Shown: positions 1-7,561 of the stretch, one piece after another | How positions within the stretch are numbered: the stretch's first letter is position 1 | Layout of the letters: each line of letters begins with the position of its first letter | Assembly: GCA_015478675.1 (NCBI GenBank) | Contig: JADMIH010000022.1 | Coordinates: 1-35,741, forward strand | Length of the DNA: 35,741 nt | Direction: 5' to 3' | Source: Chloroflexota bacterium | GTDB lineage: Bacteria > Chloroflexota > Chloroflexia > QHBQ01 > JADMIH01 | The notes under the pieces: model-generated | Database searches by the model: none | Told to the model about the DNA's origin: nothing | Seen by the model: the letters and a program-made list of their open reading frames with translations, nothing else | Position numbers and translations under genes: made by a program

Positions 1-1504
1 TCAACTGCTCTGTGTACCAGGGGTACTTCACCAACGATATATCTACTATTGCAAGATCAGGGCGCACTTTCTTCACATCTTGCAGGTAGTAAGTGGGGGC
101 ATAGAAGTCCCAGTAGTTGGTCAGGAGGATGCTGTTTGGCTCAAGGCTGTTATAGACATTCATTGCATATTGCTCGGCGAGGTAATCGCTGCTGAGGTTC
201 TGGCGCGGATATTGGAGCACCACGATTACCGCCACAACTGCCAGGGTGATCGCTGCCGCCAGCCCCCTTGTGCGCAGCGGCATCTCACTTTTCTGACGTA
301 CAAAGAAGTAGACCGGAGCAGATACGAGCCAGAGCATCAACATCATATAAAAAGGGACGATATATGGCTCGATCTCCGAGATGCCGTAGGCTACTGTGAA
401 GAAGAGAGTTATCAATATCGTCAGTAGTGTGGCTACGAACAGGGCGGGCTTCAGTTTTGCCAGCAGAGAGCCGGAAAAGATAGAGCCCAGCATAATAAGC
501 GCGCTGAACCATGCCCACTGGCTGCTTGCGTATCTCCAGAGCGCATTCAGGCTGTCTCCCACGCCGCCGAAGAGATACACCCTGTATTGCCAGCCGCCCA
601 CGTGGCGCCAGAAATCGCCCCAGCTGTCAGGCGAACCCCAATCCATCAAAGGGTTCTGGCTGGAGCGTAACGGCAAATAGAGATAGAGGAGTAAAGGTAG
701 CAGGAGCGCTGGGAGAGCGAAGCGCCACGAAGCCGTAACCGTACGCAGCCGCATCTTCCAGTCGCGCCCGTAGAGGACCAGGACAAGTAGACCGGGGATG
801 AGCAAGTTGGTCATCAAGTGATTGGTGAGGGAGATGCCAAGAGTAAGGGCAATGGCGACCAGCCAGCGTTTTGCCTGCTTCGCCTCACCACGCTCGTAAG
901 CCCAGCGTTGCTCAAGGGCAAGCAAGAAGAGAAGCGCCACAAAGAAATAGTGGAGGCTATACATTTTGGCTTGTGCAGTCCTGCTCCAGAAAGTGGCCGA
1001 TGCGCCAAGCAGCGAAGCGCCTGCCACGGCGACCAACACAAAGAGCCAGCTTACAGTTGTCGGAGTCGGAGCTGGAGAGCTAACCGCCGTACCGGGATTA
1101 TTCGCACCGACAGCGGCTGTAGAGCCTTTGGCGCGCCTGCGCTGCCCTGGGCGAGCAGCAGATTGGCGGGCCGGCATCCACCTTAGATAGCGAGTTACTT
1201 CATAGAGTAAGCAGAAGAGAGCGCCCACCGCCGCCGCGCCCCAGAACGCTGAGAGCAGATTGACCCGCCAGGCGACCTCGCCGCCCAGCAAGTGTGAGGT
1301 TACATACCCCATTAGCACGTAAAGCGGATAGCCTGGTGGGTGTGCGATGCCGAGGGTATAGGCGGTGGTAATCAGCTCACCGCTATCTATAAAGTTGACT
1401 GTGGGGGAAGCCGTAGAGATGTAGATACCGAGCCAGACGAGGCTCAGTAAGCCCCCCACCAACCATACAAGGCGGGAGGAGCCTGCCTGAAAAGCGCGCA
1501 GCAT
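1..1504 (-). CDS. DUF2723 / TMEM260-like membrane glycosyltransferase (C-terminus outside window)
   Basis: The reverse strand is open from an ATG at 1504 to the window edge, about 501 codons. AGGAG lies 6 nt before the ATG. The N-terminus has a hydrophobic helix, then a first extracytoplasmic loop with DSGE near residue 40 and HPPGYPLY near 55-62, the hallmark of the DUF2723 family. Many membrane helices follow. A Ser/Thr/Pro/Arg-rich loop lies at about residues 120-150, after YEVTRYLRW. The family is related to dolichyl-phosphate-mannose protein mannosyltransferases, so the expected role is sugar transfer from a lipid carrier to an envelope acceptor; the acidic residues of DSGE would be catalytic. 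Donor and acceptor cannot be read from the sequence. The forward-strand frames here are antisense shadows. Confidence 0.85.
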   Translation of the reverse strand, partial: MLRAFQAGSSRLVWLVGGLLSLVWLGIYISTASPTVNFIDSGELITTAYTLGIAHPPGYPLYVLMGYVTSHLLGGEVAWRVNLLSAFWGAAAVGALFCLLYEVTRYLRWMPARQSAARPGQRRRAKGSTAAVGANNPGTAVSSPAPTPTTVSWLFVLVAVAGASLLGASATFWSRTAQAKMYSLHYFFVALLFLLALEQRWAYERGEAKQAKRWLVAIALTLGISLTNHLMTNLLIPGLLVLVLYGRDWKMRLRTVTASWRFALPALLLPLLLYLYLPLRSSQNPLMDWGSPDSWGDFWRHVGGWQYRVYLFGGVGDSLNALWRYASSQWAWFSALIMLGSIFSGSLLAKLKPALFVATLLTILITLFFTVAYGISEIEPYIVPFYMMLMLWLVSAPVYFFVRQKSEMPLRTRGLAAAITLAVVAVIVVLQYPRQNLSSDYLAEQYAMNVYNSLEPNSILLTNYWDFYAPTYYLQDVKKVRPDLAIVDISLVKYPWYTEQL

Positions 1505-1787
1505 GATTACTCCTGACTTTTGTCAGAAATAAATATACAAAACAAGGTTAAAGAAATCCAGGCCCCATCACAGAGGCCCGGATTCTAGGAAGGAGTAGAG
1601 AGCTATGAGATGGAGTCGCATAGTCTCCTACTGATAATACGTTTGAGGGTTGCGTTTTCTTACGGCATTGTTCTGTGGGCTAAATTACCGGGCGCGTGAA
1701 ACGCGACGGTTTGCGAGCGAAGATATAACTGTCACAATCCCTCATCAGTAACGCAATACGCGCTGTATACTACGTATTGCACACTTC
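1505..1787. other. Intergenic region between DUF2723 gene and repeat copy A
   Basis: This is the left part of the divergent gap between the DUF2723 gene (-) and the lipoprotein gene (+). It holds no convincing reading frame and no strong hairpin. The motif acgcaatacg at about 1750 recurs near 17203 and 21061. The last 8 bases, CACACTTC at 1780-1787, form the left direct repeat of element copy A. Confidence 0.5.
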
Positions 1788-2035
1788 GTAACTGTTCAGA
1801 TATAGGGTGGAGGGAGAGGGAGCTAGCCCCCAACGCCCCCTCTCCCATGAAGGGAGATATACTCTCCAGCAACAAAGCCCCCTCTCCCCTCGAGGGGAGA
1901 GGGGTATGGAGTGAGGGAGAAAGCCCCCTCTCCCTTCATGGGAGAGGGGGCATGGGGAGAGGGTGCGTTGGGGGTGAGGGTACGCCTTCACAGCTACTCC
2001 TTCATGATTGCTCCACCCCATCTCTGAACGCTTAC
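1788..2035. mobile_element. IS66-type MITE, copy A (248 bp, with 8-bp target duplication)
   Basis: The left end starts GTAACTGTTCAGA and the right end, read inward on the other strand, starts GTAAGCGTTCAGA. About 21 of the first 25 bases match, and both continue into GGGTGGAG. CACACTTC flanks the element on both sides (1780-1787 and 2036-2043), an exact 8-bp duplication. Inside is a perfect 11-bp hairpin with loop TTCAT (1924-1950) and G/A-rich repeats. There is no transposase. GTAA ends plus 8-bp duplications are the known signature of the IS66 family, so this is inferred to be a non-autonomous derivative. Confidence 0.8.
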
Positions 2036-2088
2036 CACACTTCACAAGGTGGAAGCAGTGCGCTGGATATGTTATAGTTTCTTCTGCG

Positions 2089-2739
2089 ATGCTTAACGAT
2101 AGAGTTTCCTGTGGAAAGCGACCTGGCATTCGCCCTGGCGCTGGCCCTTTGCTTTTATTCAGCACATCTCTGGTGGCTCTCTTCTGCCTTGTGGTCCTGG
2201 TGGCCTGCGATCCTTCGCCTTCGGACAGCACTGCCAGACCGCGGCCAACTCCCTCAGCAATAGTGACGTTGGGCGCGGTTATCGTGGACAACGGCTTACA
2301 GGGCACACCTGGCGGCACCGGCGCGCAGCGCACCGTCACGCCCCGTCTCTTCCCGACGAAAGTGATCCCCACCGATACGCCTTTACCCACCAGAACGCCG
2401 AGCCCTACGGTCACACCCGGCACACCCCTTCCCACGGGCACCCCCACTCGAACGCTGACTCCTTTCGCTAGCCCTACCCGCTTCCCGACGGCCACAACTC
2501 TGGTTGGTCCGCCCACTGTCACCCCGCGCCCATCGAAGACAGCTACCGCTACGGCTCTCCCGGCCACAGCCACCGTCACTTCAACTGTTACTTCCACGCC
2601 AACTTTCTCTTTCCCTGAGGCGACCATCACTATTGTTCTTCCATTGACCCCAGGGGCATTTGAGACGCCACAACTGGCTCCTACTCCGACCATTGCTCCC
2701 TTCCCTGAGATTACTGCTTCACCGTCCGCGCAGCAGTAG
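2089..2739 (+). CDS. Thr/Pro-rich secreted lipoprotein
   Basis: 216-aa product starting at the ATG at 2089. The frame is open upstream to 2008, but that part runs into the right end of element copy A, so the inner ATG is preferred. A basic N-terminus is followed by a hydrophobic stretch and the lipobox LVAC, giving a lipid-anchored exported protein. The mature part is almost entirely Thr/Ser/Pro-rich with TPTPxP-like segments, probably an unfolded and possibly glycosylated surface stalk. No enzymatic domain is visible. Regulation may be affected by the element ending 54 bp upstream. The function is unknown; it may be a spacer protein with no folded domain. Confidence 0.65.
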   Translation: MLNDRVSCGKRPGIRPGAGPLLLFSTSLVALFCLVVLVACDPSPSDSTARPRPTPSAIVTLGAVIVDNGLQGTPGGTGAQRTVTPRLFPTKVIPTDTPLPTRTPSPTVTPGTPLPTGTPTRTLTPFASPTRFPTATTLVGPPTVTPRPSKTATATALPATATVTSTVTSTPTFSFPEATITIVLPLTPGAFETPQLAPTPTIAPFPEITASPSAQQ

Positions 2740-2797
2740 CGGGATGGGCAGAGCTAAATCAAGGAGAAGATACAAACTCCGTTTAGATGTGTTTGCC

Positions 2798-3667
2798 TTA
2801 TGAGCGCGAAGCCTCCTCTATGCGTCCCAGGAACTTGTTGATCTCCTTGTTCATATCCTCGATAAACTCTTCATTCCAGGAGTGCTGCCCACCATGATAA
2901 ACGTACAGGCGGCGTTCAGGGCGATTACGCACGAGAGCTTCTAACACGGGCACGGGAGCGGCAAAGTCGTGCTCGGAGGCAAGGATAAGGATAGGAGTGT
3001 GAACGCCTGGCATCTGTGTGCGAGCATCGGTCAGCATAAGGTCGTGCAGTAGCTCACCGGCGGCAAGCAGGTTGGCCTGCTGCTTGTGGTCTATGTCACG
3101 CTCGGCAAGCTCAGGTATCGCATCGGGCGGCTTGTTCAGGATTATCTTGTGCATCAATGCGTCACTTGAGCGCAGGGCATCCACTAAATCTCGAAGGGGA
3201 GCGACGTTGAGGGAGTAAGCGACAATCGGGCGCGCCCACTTTGCTGAGATAGCGACTTTGCCGAGGAACGGCAGATGAAGCACCTCGCCTACCACGGCGT
3301 CCTGGTGGTCAAGGGTGTAACGCACCGATATAGGCGCACCCGTAGCCACGCTCGCCAGCACAATCTTTTTATCCCCAAGCCCTGCCTCATGTACAAAGCG
3401 GTCGAGCCATTGTGCATAGCCCCCTATGTCGTGCTTGTATTGGGGCTCCATTGTTTCAGAGCCCCCGCAACCCGGCAAATCGGGCAGCACCACGCGCCAG
3501 CTTTGGGGCACACCCTCGATTACGGCCCAGAACGAGTCTCCGCCCCCCATGAGGCCATTTATGCCAACGTAAGCGTACTCTGCGTCCACTGGGCCACGCG
3601 CTGTGTAGGCCACCCGCCTGCTGTCAACCTGGATTCTTTTCTCTTCCATTTTCGGGGTTAGTTCCAC
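2798..3667 (-). CDS. Alpha/beta-hydrolase-fold protein with atypical nucleophile elbow
   Basis: 289 aa from a GTG at 3667 with AGGAGG 8 nt upstream, which decides the start over the internal ATG. The fold is clear: an early strand with GINGLMGGG, LPDLPGCGGS near residues 61-70, a catalytic-type Asp in ASEHDFAAP (D234) and a His in GGQHSW (H262). At the elbow, where G-x-S-x-G is expected, the sequence is KIVLASVATGA (101-111), with Val107 at the usual serine place; Ser106 and Thr109 are neighbours. It could be a serine hydrolase with a shifted elbow or a non-catalytic family member. No signal peptide is visible. The gene stands alone, divergent from the small gene at 3792. Confidence 0.85.
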   Translation of the reverse strand: MELTPKMEEKRIQVDSRRVAYTARGPVDAEYAYVGINGLMGGGDSFWAVIEGVPQSWRVVLPDLPGCGGSETMEPQYKHDIGGYAQWLDRFVHEAGLGDKKIVLASVATGAPISVRYTLDHQDAVVGEVLHLPFLGKVAISAKWARPIVAYSLNVAPLRDLVDALRSSDALMHKIILNKPPDAIPELAERDIDHKQQANLLAAGELLHDLMLTDARTQMPGVHTPILILASEHDFAAPVPVLEALVRNRPERRLYVYHGGQHSWNEEFIEDMNKEINKFLGRIEEASRS

Positions 3668-3791
3668 GTTGTTCGCCTCCTACAATGCCGCCCCTTTACT
3701 TTGCAAGCTCTATGCCTCGAAGTGGAAGGGCACATAACTTGCAAGTAAGACAAGGCACGATTGTCTAAGTCGAAAATCAGGGGGGACCAGG

Positions 3792-4001
3792 ATGGCTGAT
3801 ATTATTAGCGACAAGACGTATAACCTGCTGGCGATCATGCTCAGCAAGCTCGAAGGTCTGGCGGCATACGACACATACCTGGAGGATGTGGACGGCGAGG
3901 AGAGAAATATAATCGAGCAGATCCGCCGCGACGATGAGCGTCACGCTGAGATGTTGCGTGCTGCTATCGAGAAGCTGGTCAAAGAAGGGGGCTTCAAGTA
4001 A
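3792..4001 (+). CDS. Small helical protein, ferritin/rubrerythrin-like half
   Basis: 69 aa, starting at an ATG just after the purine-rich stretch GGGGGACCAGG. It is predicted nearly all helical, with two amphipathic helices joined by a turn around DVDGEE. The second helix carries DDERHAEM, an ExxH-like pattern as in ferritin-like metal-binding helices, and helix one has acidic residues (YDTYLED). A half-bundle of this kind would have to dimerise to make a four-helix, two-metal site. The role in metal or oxygen chemistry is inferred from this pattern alone. It is monocistronic and ends at a strong hairpin shared with the convergent glycosyltransferase gene. Confidence 0.6.
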   Translation: MADIISDKTYNLLAIMLSKLEGLAAYDTYLEDVDGEERNIIEQIRRDDERHAEMLRAAIEKLVKEGGFK

Positions 4002-4033
4002 CAGCCAAATAGAAGTAACAAAGAAAATGCAAA

Positions 4034-4085
4034 TGGCTCGTGAGGCTCAGGATTCCTGAGCCTTGTGCGAGCGATAGGGCTTTTG
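4034..4085. terminator. Bidirectional hairpin terminator
   Basis: AGGCTCAGGA and TCCTGAGCCT pair almost without a loop around 4043-4063, and an outer GCTCG...CGAGC pair extends the structure. TTTTG follows on the plus strand. It lies between the convergent genes ending at 4001 (+) and 4086 (-) and could stop both. Confidence 0.6.
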
Positions 4086-5321
4086 TTACTTGCCCTTCCC
4101 AAGCGCCTCTTTGAGCACTGCTTCGACTTTGCGTGTCTGTTCTTGCCTTGAGAAGTGCTCGATCACGTAAGCGCGGCCACGTTTGCCCATTTTGGCGGCT
4201 TCTTCGCGGTTTGCCTCCAGCCGTTCTATAGCTTCAGCGATGTCGGCTGCGTTTTCGGGTCTGGCGGCTAAGCCTGCGTTCGCTTCTTTCATCACGGCCT
4301 CAGCTTCGCCCGCCACGCTGAGCACTACCGGACGCTCACATGCCCACGCCTCAAAGAGCTTTGAGGGCAGCGCTCCTCTAAACAGAGGCTCAGCCCGCAG
4401 AGGCACAATCATGCAGTCGGCGGCTGATAAATATGCAGGCATCTTGCAGGACGGCACTTCCGGCAGGAAGCGCACATTCTCTAGCCCCAGCGCCTCCTTG
4501 CGTGCTATCAGCTCGGCCTTTTTCGGACCCTCTCCAACGAAAAGGAACTCAATATCTCTACGATTCTTCAGCAGGTGAGCAGCGTCCAGGAGCGACTCCA
4601 GCCCTTGCGCAATGCCATGTATCCCTGCATACATGACAACGTAGTTGTCTTGCAGACCCAGTTGGGCGCGCAACTCACCCGCGCCTGACAGATCGGGCAG
4701 GAAAAGATCTGTGTTCGCGCCGTTTGGTATGAGCGCCAGCTTATTCGTAGATATACCTCTCTCCCAGAGCTCCCGGCGGATTCCCTCCGTTACTACCACG
4801 ATACGACGGGCACGGCTATACAGGAAGCCTTCCAGCTTTTCGGCGGCGCGGATGGCTTTGGGGCTGCTCAGTTCGCCCAGAGCTACAGCCGACTCCGGCC
4901 AAAGGTCGCGCACTTCAAAGACAAAGGGTATCCTCCTTAGGAGGGCGACAGCCACCCCTGCGGCTCCCACAAAGAGAGGTGGAGAGGTGGCATAGATCGC
5001 ATCGTATTTGCCCCGAAGCAGCGTTCCGGCGAGCGCGGCCATCGCCATGTAGCTGAGATAGAAGCGCATACGCGACTTGAAGCTCTTCTCGGCAGATGCC
5101 CACACCCATAGGCGCAGCACGTCTATCCCCTCCTCTGTACGCCGCTCGGAGATCTTTCCTGTGTAGGCGGGTGGGATAACCCCTGACGGGTGATTAGGCA
5201 CCTCTGTGATAACCGTCACTTGATGTCCCTGCGACACGAGATAGCGGCACATCTCATAGGCGCGCGTTTGTGTGGCTCCCACTTCCGGCGGGTAGTATTG
5301 GGTGAAAAGAAGAAGGCGCAT
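4086..5321 (-). CDS. GT4 glycosyltransferase, WbuB-like
   Basis: 411 aa starting at the ATG at 5321, giving MRLLLFTQYYPPEVGATQTR, a typical GT4 N-terminus. The frame is open upstream but only as a shadow of asnB. GT-B fold landmarks are FEVRDLWPESAVALG in the N-domain, VVTEGIRREL before the linker, IPNGANTDLF at the start of the C-domain, and a late SKLFEAWACERPVV acidic-loop equivalent of EX7E. The DLWPES block is characteristic of WbuB-type transferases that add amino-sugars during O-antigen or exopolysaccharide assembly. The start overlaps the asnB stop by one base (TGATG), so the two are probably translationally coupled. The substrate is not known. Confidence 0.88.
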   Translation of the reverse strand: MRLLLFTQYYPPEVGATQTRAYEMCRYLVSQGHQVTVITEVPNHPSGVIPPAYTGKISERRTEEGIDVLRLWVWASAEKSFKSRMRFYLSYMAMAALAGTLLRGKYDAIYATSPPLFVGAAGVAVALLRRIPFVFEVRDLWPESAVALGELSSPKAIRAAEKLEGFLYSRARRIVVVTEGIRRELWERGISTNKLALIPNGANTDLFLPDLSGAGELRAQLGLQDNYVVMYAGIHGIAQGLESLLDAAHLLKNRRDIEFLFVGEGPKKAELIARKEALGLENVRFLPEVPSCKMPAYLSAADCMIVPLRAEPLFRGALPSKLFEAWACERPVVLSVAGEAEAVMKEANAGLAARPENAADIAEAIERLEANREEAAKMGKRGRAYVIEHFSRQEQTRKVEAVLKEALGKGK

Positions 5322-7255
5322 CAGTGCAGGCTGAACGTCTCTTGCTCGGCGTTGGCGGCCACATAGGGGGAGATCCCTTCCTGCATAAAGACGCGCCACC
5401 ATGAGGTCACGCTGAGCATCTTCCATAGGTCCAGGCTGCGGTCAGCTTTGCCTGAAAGGTGCTCGTCGAGCATTGCCTTTATGTAATCACGCGAGAGTAG
5501 CCCCGCTTCGCATGCTTGTGAAAAGAGCAGTTCCTCGCGCACCCAACCTGCCAGGCTTCCTCTGAACCAGATCGTGATAGGCGTAGGCATGCCCATTTTG
5601 TCGGTGCGGTTGTAGACTACCGGCGGCAGCAAGTCCTTTACAGCCCGGCGCAAGATGTGTTTCATTTCCAGATTGCGCAATTTGAGAGCGCTCGGCACGC
5701 TGGCGGCATGCTCGATCAGCCTGTAGTCGAGGAGCGGCGCTCTCGACTCAAGAGAGAAGGCCATGCTGGTACGGTCCTCTACTTGCAGGAGGGCAGGCAA
5801 GTACCACTTCAAGTCCCAGTACGTGGCAGCGCCCAGTGGTGTTCTTGACGAGCTACTTGCTTGTTCGAGCAACGCGATTTCCTCGTCTGTATCCCAGGAT
5901 GAGCCTGGCGCAAAGAAGCTCTCTCCTGCCCAGCCGCCGAGGGCTGCCTGCGGCTTGAGTCTCCCGCTTCTCCCCTGCGATAGCGCTTTGAGCAGCGATG
6001 CGCGGGTAGGACGGCGCGTGAGGAGCAGGAGCAAATCCTTGCCAAGTGCGCTAACCAGGCTGGGGTGCCTCCGTGCTTGCCGGATCAAGGTTTTGAGATA
6101 GGGGGGAATGTAGCCGAAGTAGCCGCCCCATGCTTCGTCGCCACCCTGCCCACCGTTGATGACTGTTACGCCCGATTGCCTGGTCAACTCGCAAACGGCC
6201 CACTGGAGCAAAATGCCGGGGCCGGCGACTGGCTCATCCATTTGCCAGGTTATCCGGTCCATCAGCCGAGGCAGGTCGTCTGCTGTTGGCACTATCTCAT
6301 GTTGGTTGGTGTGATAGCGATTTACCACTGCTCGCACGTAGCGGCGTTCATCGTAGGCGCGGCCTTCAGCAAAAGCCCCCGAGAATGTACGCACCTGCTC
6401 GCCAAGAGGGGCAAGTTGCTTGCTCAACAGAGCGACCACCGCGCTGCTGTCTACGCCGCCACTGAGGTGCGCTCCAAGCGGCACGTCTGACCTGAGCCTC
6501 AGGCGCACCGAGTCTTCGAGCAGGTGTCTTGTCTTGCTGACATAGTATCGCTCGGAGCGCTCGCCTAAAGGGTCCTCAGTGGAAGGCAGATCCCACCAGG
6601 AGTTTATCTGTAAGCCTCGATGGTCGAGGGTGAGGCTGTGGCCGGGCAAGAGGCGCTTTACACCACGAAACCAGGTGTGTTCCCCTGTGGTGTACATCGC
6701 CTCCATATACTCGGCGATTGCGGGCAGATAAGGCTCCGGGGAAATCTCAGGGTGAGCAAGGATTGCTTTTATCTCGGAGGCGAAGGCCAGCGTGTGTCCG
6801 TTCCAGGAATAGTAGAGGGGCTTGACGCCAAGCCTGTCGCGGGCAATGAATAAGCTCTGCCTCGTGGCGTCCCACAGCGCGAAGGCGAACATACCGTTGA
6901 GGCGCTGCAAGCATTGAGGCCCCCATTCCTCATAGGCATGGAGCAGCACTTCTGTGTCCGAGCGCGATACGAAGCGGTGGCCCTTTGCCTCAAGCTGGGG
7001 CCGCATCTCTATGTAGTTGTAAATCTCGCCGTTGAGGATCAGCCAGAGAGTATGGTCTTCATTGCACATCGGCTGCATCGCGGCGTCCGAAAGGTCTATA
7101 ATGCGTAAGCGCCTGTGCGCCAGGCCAAGGCCGCCTTCTACATAAAAGCGTTCGCCGTCAGGCCCCCGATGGGCGATGCGTCGGGCCATGCGCTCCAACA
7201 CATCTCTATCAGGCGGCTCACCGTCCATGTTGTAAATCCCTGCAATGCCACACAT
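5321..7255 (-). CDS. asnB: Asparagine synthetase, glutamine-hydrolysing
   Basis: 644 aa beginning MCGIAGIYN at 7255. Cys2 is the glutaminase nucleophile, which fixes the start although the frame is open to 7333. The N-terminal class II amidotransferase domain (about 1-210) contains RIAHRGPDG and LNGEIYNY. The C-terminal synthetase domain has the PP-loop SGGVDSSAVV (about residue 260) for ATP, then INGGQGGDEAWGGY. It makes asparagine, or amidates a related substrate, using glutamine ammonia. Coupling by a one-base overlap to a WbuB-like glycosyltransferase suggests a role in a glycan locus, where AsnB-like amidotransferases are common. A -10-like TATACT lies 6 nt before the ATG with no Shine-Dalgarno, so the message may be leaderless. 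Confidence 0.93.
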   Translation of the reverse strand: MCGIAGIYNMDGEPPDRDVLERMARRIAHRGPDGERFYVEGGLGLAHRRLRIIDLSDAAMQPMCNEDHTLWLILNGEIYNYIEMRPQLEAKGHRFVSRSDTEVLLHAYEEWGPQCLQRLNGMFAFALWDATRQSLFIARDRLGVKPLYYSWNGHTLAFASEIKAILAHPEISPEPYLPAIAEYMEAMYTTGEHTWFRGVKRLLPGHSLTLDHRGLQINSWWDLPSTEDPLGERSERYYVSKTRHLLEDSVRLRLRSDVPLGAHLSGGVDSSAVVALLSKQLAPLGEQVRTFSGAFAEGRAYDERRYVRAVVNRYHTNQHEIVPTADDLPRLMDRITWQMDEPVAGPGILLQWAVCELTRQSGVTVINGGQGGDEAWGGYFGYIPPYLKTLIRQARRHPSLVSALGKDLLLLLTRRPTRASLLKALSQGRSGRLKPQAALGGWAGESFFAPGSSWDTDEEIALLEQASSSSRTPLGAATYWDLKWYLPALLQVEDRTSMAFSLESRAPLLDYRLIEHAASVPSALKLRNLEMKHILRRAVKDLLPPVVYNRTDKMGMPTPITIWFRGSLAGWVREELLFSQACEAGLLSRDYIKAMLDEHLSGKADRSLDLWKMLSVTSWWRVFMQEGISPYVAANAEQETFSLH

Positions 7256-7261
7256 AGCACA

Positions 7262-7291
7262 AGTATAAGGTAGAGTATATAGCCTGGGCAA
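7262..7291 (-). promoter_or_regulatory. Candidate asnB promoter (leaderless)
   Basis: On the reverse strand TTGCCC (7286-7291), an 18-bp spacer and TATACT (7262-7267) precede the asnB ATG by only 6 nt. Transcription would start at or next to the A of the start codon. No Shine-Dalgarno is present in this interval. Confidence 0.5.
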
Positions 7292-7305
7292 GGTGAACGG
7301 ACCAG

Positions 7306-7463
7306 GTAACTGTTCAGATTTAGTGTGTAACAAAGTTCAAGAGGTAACTGTGTGCCACCCGCCCTCACCCCATGCCCCTCTCCCATGAAGGGAGAGGGGG
7401 CTTTCTTCCTGCTGAGTATCAAGGGCTATGCCGGGCCCCCAAGCCCCTATTCTGAACGCTTAT
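7306..7463. mobile_element. IS66-type MITE, copy B (158 bp)
   Basis: The left end is GTAACTGTTCAGA. The right end, read inward on the other strand, is ATAAGCGTTCAGA, with one terminal change. The core has the GGGAGAGGGG hairpin seen in the other copies. Flanks CGGACCAG and CGGTCGGG match at 5 of 8 positions, so any target duplication is decayed. The copy sits between the divergent asnB and binding-protein promoters. Confidence 0.65.
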
Positions 7464-7499
7464 CGGTCGGGGTTAAGTAGCTGGTTCATAATCCCTCGC

Positions 7500-7529
7500 T
7501 TGACCCTTATAGAGTGTGAGTGATAGAAT
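7500..7529 (+). promoter_or_regulatory. Candidate sigma-70 promoter for the binding-protein gene
   Basis: TTGACC (7500-7505), an 18-bp spacer and TAGAAT (7524-7529) lie about 32 bp before the TTG start at 7562. The -35 begins 36 bp after the right end of element copy B. Confidence 0.55.
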
Positions 7530-7561
7530 TAGCGGCAGCTTGAATCTGTTGAGAGGTTATT

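Noticed and set aside
1770..2693. A 307-aa reverse-strand open frame
   Set aside because: It is the antisense of the Thr/Pro lipoprotein plus element copy A. Its Val/Gly repeats mirror the Pro/Thr codons.
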